Source of the DNA: Campylobacterales bacterium
GTDB lineage: Bacteria > Campylobacterota > Campylobacteria > Campylobacterales > SZUA-545
Reading direction: 5' to 3'
Assembly: GCA_025800305.1 (NCBI GenBank)
Contig: JAOXRY010000268.1
Span: 1 to 19,923, forward strand
DNA length: 19,923 nt
Positions 1-6,517 of this stretch are shown one piece after another. The notes below the pieces were generated by a model. The model was not told the origin of the DNA. It did not search any database and was given only the letters and a program-made list of their open reading frames with translations. The position numbers were made by a program, and so were the translations under genes. How positions within the stretch are numbered: position 1 is the stretch's first letter; each line of letters starts with the position of its first letter.

Positions 1-123
1 TTAAGCAAACATTTGATAAGTCTGTTTAATAAATCCTCTTAAAGCAGACTCATCTCTTGTCTGGAAGTTATCATTACTGTTATAAGCGTTTTCTTGACCG
101 TAGTCTCTGTCGTATAGTGACAT
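1..123 (-). CDS. N-terminal fragment of a Bax inhibitor-1/YccA-family membrane protein, ending at a stop on the window edge
   Basis: A 40-codon frame starts at ATG 121-123 behind a strong AAGGAG ribosome site (about 131-136) and ends with TAA at bases 1-3. The peptide begins MSLYDRDYGQENAY and ends FIKQTYQMFA. From memory, this matches the N-terminal cytoplasmic tail of Campylobacterota Bax inhibitor-1/YccA proteins, where a KQTYxLFA segment leads directly into the first of about seven membrane helices. Here a stop codon falls exactly where that helix should begin. The gene is therefore either truncated, or affected by an assembly error or contig end at this edge. It is divergent from the HIT gene, with 97 bases between the two preferred starts. 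The family assignment is moderately sure; whether the gene is broken cannot be decided from this window. Confidence 0.5.
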   Translation of the reverse strand: MSLYDRDYGQENAYNSNDNFQTRDESALRGFIKQTYQMFA

Positions 124-208
124 AATAAATCTCCTTTTGAAAAATTTAGATATTATATCTTAAATTATATTTTAAAGTCAAAACTAGGACTAAAAAACTC
201 TGAATTGA
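124..208. promoter_or_regulatory. Divergent promoter region between the BI-1-like gene and the HIT gene
   Basis: This very AT-rich spacer must carry promoters for both flanking genes. It contains a perfect 6-1-6 palindrome, AGATAT-T-ATATCT, at 148-160, followed by overlapping TATAT/TTAAAT stretches that could act as -10 boxes in either direction. No clear -35 box is seen, which is usual for sigma-70 promoters in this phylum. The palindrome could be an operator or simple AT-rich coincidence. Confidence 0.3.
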
Positions 209-220
209 TTGGATCTTGTC

Positions 221-709
221 ATGGAAAACCTTTACGCCCCTTGGAGAACAGATTATATAACTGGAGAGAAAATAGAAGGTTGTGTTTTTTGTCACATCTC
301 AAAAAACAAAGAACTTGATAAAAAACATCATGTCCTTTATAGAGATGAGATCTGCTTTGTAGTAATGAATAAATATCCTTATACTCCTGGTCATTTTATG
401 ATTATTCCCCATGAACATACAGACAGTTTGGAAAATTTAAATTCAGAATATTGGCTTCATATCTCAACACTTGCTCAAAAAGGAGTGAGACTTTTAAAAG
501 AAGGCTTTAAATCACAAGGTGTAAATTTAGGCATGAATCTTGGAGTTTGTGGAGGAGCTGGAATTGCTGAACACATACATCTTCACTTAGTTCCAAGGTT
601 TCCTAGAGATACAAATTTTATTACAGCTATAGGAGATAGTAGAGTGTATTCAACAGATTTTGAGAGGATTTATAAAGAAATTTTAGAGTTGTCTAAGGAC
701 TATTTCTAG
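221..709 (+). CDS. HIT-family hydrolase (histidine triad nucleotide-binding protein)
   Basis: The protein has 162 residues when started at ATG 221. A TTG at 209 would add four residues (MDLV), but family members typically open with MExLYAPWR, so I prefer 221. The histidine triad H118-x-H120-x-H122 lies in HIHLHLVPR near the C-terminus. It is preceded by GGAGIAEH, a context typical of diadenosine-polyphosphate (Ap4A) hydrolase/phosphorylase-type HIT proteins. An N-terminal C21-x2-C24 pair may bind zinc. Such enzymes split nucleotide phosphoanhydride or phosphoramidate bonds in the cytoplasm; the exact substrate cannot be read from sequence. The stop TAG (707-709) shares the palindrome CTAG with the convergent fliY stop. 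Confidence 0.9.
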   Translation: MENLYAPWRTDYITGEKIEGCVFCHISKNKELDKKHHVLYRDEICFVVMNKYPYTPGHFMIIPHEHTDSLENLNSEYWLHISTLAQKGVRLLKEGFKSQGVNLGMNLGVCGGAGIAEHIHLHLVPRFPRDTNFITAIGDSRVYSTDFERIYKEILELSKDYF

Positions 710-1617
710 CCCTTCAATTGTTCCAGTCTATCTCTCTTACTTCCAATAGAAGTGATCTGAATACCGAAGTTTCCATCAACGATTACAACTTCACCTTCGG
801 CAATTTTCTTATTATCAACTAATATATCAAGTGGTTCATTGGCTAATTGGTCAAGTTCAACAATTGAACCAATATCCATACCAATAACATCTCTTAAAAG
901 CATTTTCTTCTGACCAATTCTAACTCTTAATGTCAGCTTTACATCCATAAGAAGTGAGATATTTCTCATCTCTTCACTGGAAACATCATTTGCTACAGGA
1001 GCACCACCCATTGCAGCAGCAGGAACACCACCGCCACCTATAGAAGGCATTCCACTTCCTGTAGCTTCTATTCCACCTTCTTCTTCCTCTTCACCACTGT
1101 TTCCAGGATTTTCAACTCCATTGACAAAACCGCTGTCAAAACAGAACATCATCACATTTTCTACAGCATTTATTCTAAAATCAAAAGTAGCCATTTGACT
1201 AAAGTCACTGGTATCAACTTCTCCATCTGAAATAAAACTGGCATCATCGACGGTGAAGTTTAGTTTTGGAAGATCTTTTTGTGAATTTAATACGTTTGAG
1301 ATAGAGCCGACGATATTAGAGATAACTTCTTTGATAGCATCAATATCATCCTCTTCCATCTCCTCTCTTGATTCCCCTTCACCACCAAGCATCATATCTG
1401 AAAGTGCAGTTGCCAGTGATGGTGGAACTAAAACAGAAACATTAGCATCAAAATCACCACTTACCCCTACATCAAGTTTTGTCATAGGAGCTGGTGACGA
1501 AGACCCATCACCAAGATCTGATGTTCCTTGAATATCAACTTCTGGTTCAACACCAATAAGACCATTGATAGTTGCGCTAATTTCACCTTTTAATAATTCT
1601 ATAAAATCATTCATCAT
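706..1617 (-). CDS. fliY: Flagellar motor switch protein FliY (FliN-like C-terminal domain)
   Basis: This is a 303-residue component of the cytoplasmic C-ring that sets rotation direction. The C-terminal 85 or so residues (from about 217, ISLLMDVKLTLRVRIG) form a SpoA/FliN domain with the usual GEVV...GIQIT ending. The N-terminal half resembles CheC-type domains: D93-x3-E97 is present, but the family's phosphatase motif Ex2N reads EVIS, so the asparagine is serine (N follows at 101). Phosphatase activity at this site is therefore doubtful. A Glu/Gly-rich linker lies around 173-200. The start overlaps the fliM stop as ATGA, implying translational coupling. It is the last gene of the minus-strand flagellar run and ends in the CTAG stop shared with the HIT gene. 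Confidence 0.95.
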   Translation of the reverse strand: MMNDFIELLKGEISATINGLIGVEPEVDIQGTSDLGDGSSSPAPMTKLDVGVSGDFDANVSVLVPPSLATALSDMMLGGEGESREEMEEDDIDAIKEVISNIVGSISNVLNSQKDLPKLNFTVDDASFISDGEVDTSDFSQMATFDFRINAVENVMMFCFDSGFVNGVENPGNSGEEEEEGGIEATGSGMPSIGGGGVPAAAMGGAPVANDVSSEEMRNISLLMDVKLTLRVRIGQKKMLLRDVIGMDIGSIVELDQLANEPLDILVDNKKIAEGEVVIVDGNFGIQITSIGSKRDRLEQLKG

Positions 1618-2708
1618 GTTTCGCCTTCACCTTTAAACGCTTGGATCTTCTGTTGTCTCTCTGATTCTAGATCTTTTAACATACCTTTAACATCATCATG
1701 TTCAGTATGTATAACTTCTTTAACTTTTACAGTTTTTCTAAATCTATGAAGACCAAGATTCCCAATAAATTTATCTCTTCCATCAATACATAAAACAACT
1801 GTATCATCTGCTGGTCTGTCTAGAATAATTATATCATCTTTCTTGATGTTCAGTAGTTCAGCCAGTGTCAGGTAAGCATCACCAACAATAGCTTCTACAC
1901 CAACATTAGCACCACCAAGTAGTGCTTTAAGTTCTCTATTTCTACTTTTTTTAGAACTTTGTTCACTAACAAGAATATCTCTTGTCGCAAGTTTCGATAG
2001 AATTGGTTCAAGGGCGATAACTGGATAGCAGATATTCATCATACCACTGGTGTGCCCAATGATAATTTCCATAACAACCATAACAACAATCTCATTTTGT
2101 GCAACAATCTGGATTACGTTTGGACTTGATTCTCTTGCTTCTACTACAGGGAAGATCTCAGATACTTGTGCCCAAGCATCTTTTAAGTTCCCCATGATAA
2201 CTCTTAAAATTGTATCAAGAAGATTAAACTCAATATCTGTAAAGTCTCTATTTGAATCGTATGCTTCACCTTTACCACCAAGAAGTCTATCAATCATAGG
2301 AAATGCAATAGAAGGGTTAATTTCTAGTACACCATTTCCTTCAAGAGGTTTTACTGAGAAAACGTTAAATGATGTAGGACTTGGAAGTGACATAAGGAAT
2401 TCACCATAAGTCATCTGGTCAACAGAGTGAAGTTGGATTTCAACAATAGATCTCATTGTTGATGAAATTTGAGAGGAAAGTGTTCTAACCATCTTATCGT
2501 GGATAGACCTAAATGTTCTTAACTGTTCTTTTGAGACCCTGTTTGGTCTTTTAAAGTCATATAGAGTTACGTGTCTTTGGTCTTCTTGTTTGGAGGATCC
2601 ACCGCCTCCACCACCATCATCACTACCAACGTCATCCTCTTCAATATCGTCATCATCGACGGCATCTAAGAGGGCATCAATCTCATCTTGACTTAGAATA
2701 TCAGCCAT
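1614..2708 (-). CDS. fliM: Flagellar motor switch protein FliM
   Basis: A 364-residue C-ring protein that links the phospho-CheY signal to the switch. The N-terminus carries the CheY-binding peptide LSQDEIDALLDAV (residues 5-17), followed by an acidic and glycine-rich linker (about 18-40). The middle domain follows, with the GGxG motif in RLLGGKGE, and then a C-terminal SpoA domain. Length and order match the family. The start lies 4 bases after the fliA stop, and the stop overlaps the fliY start by 4 bases. Nothing is missing. The intact CheY-binding peptide suggests an ordinary chemotaxis switch. Confidence 0.97.
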   Translation of the reverse strand: MADILSQDEIDALLDAVDDDDIEEDDVGSDDGGGGGGSSKQEDQRHVTLYDFKRPNRVSKEQLRTFRSIHDKMVRTLSSQISSTMRSIVEIQLHSVDQMTYGEFLMSLPSPTSFNVFSVKPLEGNGVLEINPSIAFPMIDRLLGGKGEAYDSNRDFTDIEFNLLDTILRVIMGNLKDAWAQVSEIFPVVEARESSPNVIQIVAQNEIVVMVVMEIIIGHTSGMMNICYPVIALEPILSKLATRDILVSEQSSKKSRNRELKALLGGANVGVEAIVGDAYLTLAELLNIKKDDIIILDRPADDTVVLCIDGRDKFIGNLGLHRFRKTVKVKEVIHTEHDDVKGMLKDLESERQQKIQAFKGEGET

Positions 2709-2712
2709 TTAA

Positions 2713-3411
2713 CTACCTAACTACCTGTTCTCTAATTTTTCTTGTAATAGATTTAATAATTTGAGAGATTCTTGATTCTGTAATATTTAATACTTGACTA
2801 ATCTCTTTTAAGTTTAACTCTTCAAAGAAATAAAGTTGGATAATCATCTGTTCACGTTCTGGCATTTTGTCTAATATATCTCTAATAATATCTACTAACT
2901 CTTCTTGTTCAATAGATGATTCTGTATCATCATCACCAAAAAACTGCATCTGATCATCAATTGACATTAATCCATAAGTATCAGCAGCACCTCTTGCTTT
3001 TTGAATTTTAGCTACATCTTCATCAAGCTCTTTTGCAAGCCACTCATCTGTTGGTTCTTCACTGTGATCACTCATATAGATCATAACAGCTTTTTCAACA
3101 TCTTTTATTAGTTTTCTATCGGTTCTACTAACTGTATCAAGACTTCTTAAAAAGTCTAGCATGGAGCCATAAACTCTTTTTTTAGCATATCCCCAAAAAG
3201 AGTCATTTAAACTAGCGTCATATCTTCTTGCTAGTTTGATTAACTCTTCTGCTCCAATTGAGATAAGATCTGTAGCATCAATACTTGATGGAAGTCTCTC
3301 TTTTAATCTATAGGACATAGCTTTTACAGCAGGTAAATATTTAACTGCTAGGTCATTTTGTGAGTCTAGTGAATTTTGTTCATAAGCCGCTTTTGCTGCT
3401 GCATTAGCCAT
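2713..3411 (-). CDS. fliA: RNA polymerase sigma factor FliA (sigma-28)
   Basis: This is the sigma factor for late flagellar genes such as flagellin. I chose the ATG at 3411 (232 residues, beginning MANAAAKAAYEQ). A further in-frame start at 3444 would add 11 residues that lie inside the upstream gene, and relatives start near the shorter position. Region 2 is DLISIGAEELIKLARRYD through FWGYAKKRVYGSMLDFLR, region 3 begins SRTDRKLIKDV, and region 4 is LDKMPEREQMIIQLYFFEEL followed by the helix-turn-helix LKEISQVLNITESRISQI. The start overlaps the end of the small membrane-protein gene by 8 bases. In this phylum FliA is normally held by the anti-sigma factor FlgM, which is not in the window. Confidence 0.95.
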   Translation of the reverse strand: MANAAAKAAYEQNSLDSQNDLAVKYLPAVKAMSYRLKERLPSSIDATDLISIGAEELIKLARRYDASLNDSFWGYAKKRVYGSMLDFLRSLDTVSRTDRKLIKDVEKAVMIYMSDHSEEPTDEWLAKELDEDVAKIQKARGAADTYGLMSIDDQMQFFGDDDTESSIEQEELVDIIRDILDKMPEREQMIIQLYFFEELNLKEISQVLNITESRISQIIKSITRKIREQVVR

Positions 3412-3796
3412 TTTGCCATACCCCCTGTCCTTTTTCTGGATCAATCTCTTCTACTTCTTCCTCTTCAAAACCGCCATCTCTATATAGCTCTTCTTCTAAG
3501 TCTCTAATATATCTTTGTGAATCTCTTAGGAATGATTCTCTTTTTTCAATTTGATTAATTGCTTTAGCAAGTTGTAAGTCGTATAGATCTTGATTAAGAG
3601 TATATGCAGTTTTTAACTCTGAAACTTTAATAAAGTATCCACTGGCAGCAAGACTGATTATATAAAAAATTACAGTGATAGCAATAGTGCTCCAAACCAT
3701 TTGAATTGCTTCAATATTCGAAAGAATAGAAAAAATTAGCCCTATAAAAAAGCCACAGACTGTTAAAAAATAAATAAAATTCTCTGTTCTAACCAT
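3404..3796 (-). CDS. Small two-helix membrane protein with acidic coiled-coil tail, conserved position between flhG and fliA
   Basis: A 130-residue protein of unknown function. It has two membrane helices (about 6-27 and 33-56) and then a charged, probably coiled-coil region (about 60-105). The tail is very acidic (EEEEVEEIDPE). There is no signal peptide cleavage motif and no catalytic motif. By position it corresponds to the putative integral membrane protein between flhG and fliA in Campylobacter (Cj0062c as I recall it). The neighbourhood is thus conserved even though the function is unknown. Its last 8 bases overlap the fliA start, so its translation may be coupled to sigma factor synthesis. 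A role near the flagellar base or in FliA control is only inference from context. Confidence 0.8.
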   Translation of the reverse strand: MVRTENFIYFLTVCGFFIGLIFSILSNIEAIQMVWSTIAITVIFYIISLAASGYFIKVSELKTAYTLNQDLYDLQLAKAINQIEKRESFLRDSQRYIRDLEEELYRDGGFEEEEVEEIDPEKGQGVWQNG

Positions 3797-3831
3797 ACTA
3801 GCACTTTCAAGACAAGCTTTTTACTTGACTG

Positions 3832-4692
3832 TTAAAATTTTGCTAGAAGTCTCCTAAAAAATTTAGTAAAACCCCGCTCCTCACCTTGAAGCATATTTTG
3901 TTCCAAATTAAAGATAATATTCTTAGCTATACTCTCCAACTGAATTGACGGAGTTATTAATGGGTGTTCTTTTGTAAATAGTTCTCTTTTTCTAATACAC
4001 TTTTCAACATCTGTATTCTTTTCAATAGCACCTACTATATGAAGGTTAGCATTATCTATATTTTTACTTGCTACCAAAGAGATCTTTTGAAAAACAGACT
4101 CTGCTTCTTTTTCATTTTTTGATTGGTTGATTATCATCCCAAGCTTCTCTTTTTTTGTATGTAGAATTTTAATTAAAGCATATGCATCAGTTATGGCACT
4201 TGGCTCTGGGACAGTAACTATAATTATTTCATCAGAAGCGTTACAAAAATTTTGCACACTTTCACCAATTCCAGCTCCAGTATCAACAATAACAAAGTCA
4301 AATTCATTGAGAATTTCAGTTTCTGAAAAGAAGTTTTCCAAAGAGATAGTGTCATTATATTTTAAGATCTCCTCCCCACTGGCTCCTGGAATGAGATAGA
4401 GATTATCTTCTACATGGGTTAGAGTCTCATCAAAAGAGATCTTCCCTTGAAGTACATCTAAGATATTATGTTCTGTTTTAATTCCTAAAGCTACATCAAG
4501 GTTAGCCAGACCAATATCAGCGTCAAACAGAGCTACTTTATAGCCCATTTTACTAAGTGTGTAACCAAGGTTAATACTTAGTGTAGTTTTGCCAACACCA
4601 CCTTTACCACTGGCTATAGCAATAAAACGTGTATCTTGTTCGTTTTCATTTTGCTTTATCAGTTCGGTGAGTTTATGGGCTTGATTTTTCAT
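3832..4692 (-). CDS. flhG: Flagellar number regulator FlhG (MinD-like ATPase)
   Basis: A 286-residue MinD/ParA-type ATPase (also called YlxH/FleN) that limits flagellar number and stimulates the FlhF GTPase. The deviant Walker A motif SGKGGVGKTT spans about 28-37, followed by FDADIGLANLDVALG. The N-terminal NQAHKLTELI (3-12) resembles the DQAxxLR-type peptide through which FlhG activates FlhF. The C-terminus has a basic/aromatic helix (FTKFFRRLLAKF) suited to membrane binding, as in MinD relatives. It starts 9 bases after the flhF stop, and the partner GTPase is adjacent. Assignment is firm. Confidence 0.95.
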   Translation of the reverse strand: MKNQAHKLTELIKQNENEQDTRFIAIASGKGGVGKTTLSINLGYTLSKMGYKVALFDADIGLANLDVALGIKTEHNILDVLQGKISFDETLTHVEDNLYLIPGASGEEILKYNDTISLENFFSETEILNEFDFVIVDTGAGIGESVQNFCNASDEIIIVTVPEPSAITDAYALIKILHTKKEKLGMIINQSKNEKEAESVFQKISLVASKNIDNANLHIVGAIEKNTDVEKCIRKRELFTKEHPLITPSIQLESIAKNIIFNLEQNMLQGEERGFTKFFRRLLAKF

Positions 4693-4701
4693 AGTATTTT
4701 T

Positions 4702-6000
4702 CTATTCAGCTTTACTAAAGCCCTCTAAAATACATTTAACAAAATAATCACCATCTGCTGGTTTGATATCATCAGGAACCTCTTGTCCTACAGAGAAGTA
4801 GCTTAGTGGTTTTTTAGTCTCATAGACAAGACTAAACAGATTTCCAAAGGTTGAACTTTCATCAAATTTTGTTGCGATTACAGAGTCAATATTCAAGTGA
4901 GAGAAGTTTTTATAAATCTCTCTTAGATCTGTAAGTTTAGTTGTTGAAGATAGAACCAGTTTTACATCAATAGTTGTATGGTTTTGAGCATCTAAAAAGC
5001 TTTTTAGTTTAGCAAGTTTTTCTCCATCGTGTTGAGAGCAACCAGCTGTATCGATTAGGATATAGTCACAGTGTTTTAGGCTACTAATAGCAGCAGCAAA
5101 ATCACCTGGATCTGACACTTGTTCTATTGGAAGCTTCATTGTCTTTGCATAAAACATCACATGCTCTACCGCTCCAATTCTATAAGTATCTAAAGTAATG
5201 ATTCCTACTTTATAGTTTTCTTTAATTGCGAATTTTGCTGCTAATTTTGCAAGAGTTGTTGTTTTCCCAACTCCTGTTGGTCCAACTAGCATATAGATCT
5301 TTTTGTTAGGTTTTGTTAGTTTGAACTCTGTTCTAATTGGAGTCATTCTTTTTAGAAGAACTTTAAAATAGTTTTTAATAGTTTCACTACTGTCTCTCAT
5401 TTTTAGAGGCATATGCTTAAGTGTAAGAGTCATGATTTCATTGAGATGTTCATTACTCATCCCACTCTCTTTGGTGATTCTAAAAATCTCTGCAAATTCA
5501 GGTGGAATAACGATTCCATCTCTATTATCACTGGAGTTGTCCCAAAGAGTATTTTGGATAAGTTTTACTTTATCCATAAGAGTTGTGACAGCATTTTTTA
5601 TATTTCTGATATCTGGAAGATCTCCAACTCCTAACTGGGAAACATCTTCTTGGTGAATTGATGGAGTCTCTCTTTTTGGTTGTTGGGTAGTTGTAGGTTT
5701 TGAAAATTGTTGTACCGGTTCTTCTGTTGGTTCAAATCCACCAAGTTTTGTTATTTCACTTACTTGTTTAACCGCTTCCGACAGTTGTAAAACAACATCT
5801 TCATTGGCTTTTGGAGGTTGAATTTTTCTTTGAATCGCTGTTTCATCAACTAAAACAACAACTTCAAAAACACCTGAACGTAGAGGAGTCTTTTTTATTA
5901 CCTCTTTTGAAGAGATTATTGATATATCATCACCATATTTTGCTTTTGCTTTTGCTAAAGCTTCTGCAGAAGTTTCCCCAGTAAAGGTCTCTTTTGTCAC
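4702..6000 (-). CDS. flhF: Flagellar biosynthesis GTPase FlhF
   Basis: A 432-residue SRP-type GTPase that places polar flagella. The N-terminal region (1-160) is a variable basic/linker part opening with TGETSAEALAKAKAKYG. A helical N domain follows, then the G domain. G1 is VGPTGVGKTTT (239-249), LDTYRIGAVEH (270-280) is the SRP-GTPase-specific segment, and the G3 motif is DTAGCS (317-322). Classical SRP GTPases have DTAGR; the substituted residue here is, from memory, also seen in Campylobacter FlhF. The start codon is GTG at 6000 behind a strong GGGAGGAA site. It lies directly upstream of its regulator flhG. Confidence 0.96.
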   Translation of the reverse strand: MTKETFTGETSAEALAKAKAKYGDDISIISSKEVIKKTPLRSGVFEVVVLVDETAIQRKIQPPKANEDVVLQLSEAVKQVSEITKLGGFEPTEEPVQQFSKPTTTQQPKRETPSIHQEDVSQLGVGDLPDIRNIKNAVTTLMDKVKLIQNTLWDNSSDNRDGIVIPPEFAEIFRITKESGMSNEHLNEIMTLTLKHMPLKMRDSSETIKNYFKVLLKRMTPIRTEFKLTKPNKKIYMLVGPTGVGKTTTLAKLAAKFAIKENYKVGIITLDTYRIGAVEHVMFYAKTMKLPIEQVSDPGDFAAAISSLKHCDYILIDTAGCSQHDGEKLAKLKSFLDAQNHTTIDVKLVLSSTTKLTDLREIYKNFSHLNIDSVIATKFDESSTFGNLFSLVYETKKPLSYFSVGQEVPDDIKPADGDYFVKCILEGFSKAE

Positions 6001-6032
6001 CTATTCCTCCCTATATAAACCCCAAAATAATT

Positions 6033-6506
6033 TTATAAATAGCAAAGAGGAACTAGTACACTACTTCTTTCACTCCAAGCAATATGCGGAATTATTAATT
6101 TGTCATTATATACTTTTTTGTTTTCAAAAAAGATAATATCGATATCAAGGGTTCTAGGAGCGTCTTTGAAAGATCTTTTTCTTCCAAATTTTTTCTCTAT
6201 GTAGTTCACTTTTTTTAAAAGTTTTTCTGGATTCAGATTGGTTTTTACAACTAAAAGAGCATTTTTAAAATCATCTTGATATAAAAATCCAAAAGGAGGG
6301 TTAATTAAGATAGGTGAAGTCTTGATTAGATCTAGATCTAGATCTTTTTCAAGATATTTGGAAAGTTTTTTAAAAAGAGAAATAGTGTTTCCAACATTTC
6401 CGCCAATTCCAAGTAAAACTCTATAAGACTTTTTTGATTCTTTGTATTTTCTAGGGAAAAAAGAGTTTTTTATTAAAGTATTTTTATCATCTAGTTTTTT
6501 TCTCAA
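6033..6506 (-). CDS. folK: HPPK, 2-amino-4-hydroxy-6-hydroxymethyldihydropteridine diphosphokinase
   Basis: A 157-residue folate-pathway enzyme that moves pyrophosphate from ATP to 6-hydroxymethyl-dihydropterin. Diagnostic segments are GIGGNVGN near the N-terminus, FGFLYQDDFKNALLVV, FGRKRSF, the HPPK signature APRTLDIDIIFF, and the late IPHIAWSERSSVLVPL. The start is TTG at 6506. The N-terminal 30 or so basic residues upstream of the fold are also typical of Campylobacterota FolK, which supports this non-ATG start. Three tandem GATCTA units at 6329-6345 encode part of KDLDLDLIK. It sits between the propeller protein gene (11-base gap) and flhF (32-base gap), the same folK-flhF link as in Campylobacter. 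Confidence 0.92.
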   Translation of the reverse strand: MRKKLDDKNTLIKNSFFPRKYKESKKSYRVLLGIGGNVGNTISLFKKLSKYLEKDLDLDLIKTSPILINPPFGFLYQDDFKNALLVVKTNLNPEKLLKKVNYIEKKFGRKRSFKDAPRTLDIDIIFFENKKVYNDKLIIPHIAWSERSSVLVPLCYL

Positions 6507-6517
6507 GATTTCTACTT

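Noticed and set aside
1253..2409. Long antisense frames within fliY and fliM (1253-1531 and 2050-2409)
   Set aside because: Both are opposite to firmly assigned flagellar genes, have low-complexity Ser/Thr/Ile content and lack ribosome sites.
3412..3444. Longer fliA start at 3444
   Set aside because: It would add 11 residues lying fully inside the upstream gene, and relatives start near the 3411 position.
6325..6350. Short tandem repeat as a CRISPR or mobile-element signal
   Set aside because: Only about three 6-base units inside a well-conserved enzyme gene, with no spacers, inverted ends or transposase nearby.
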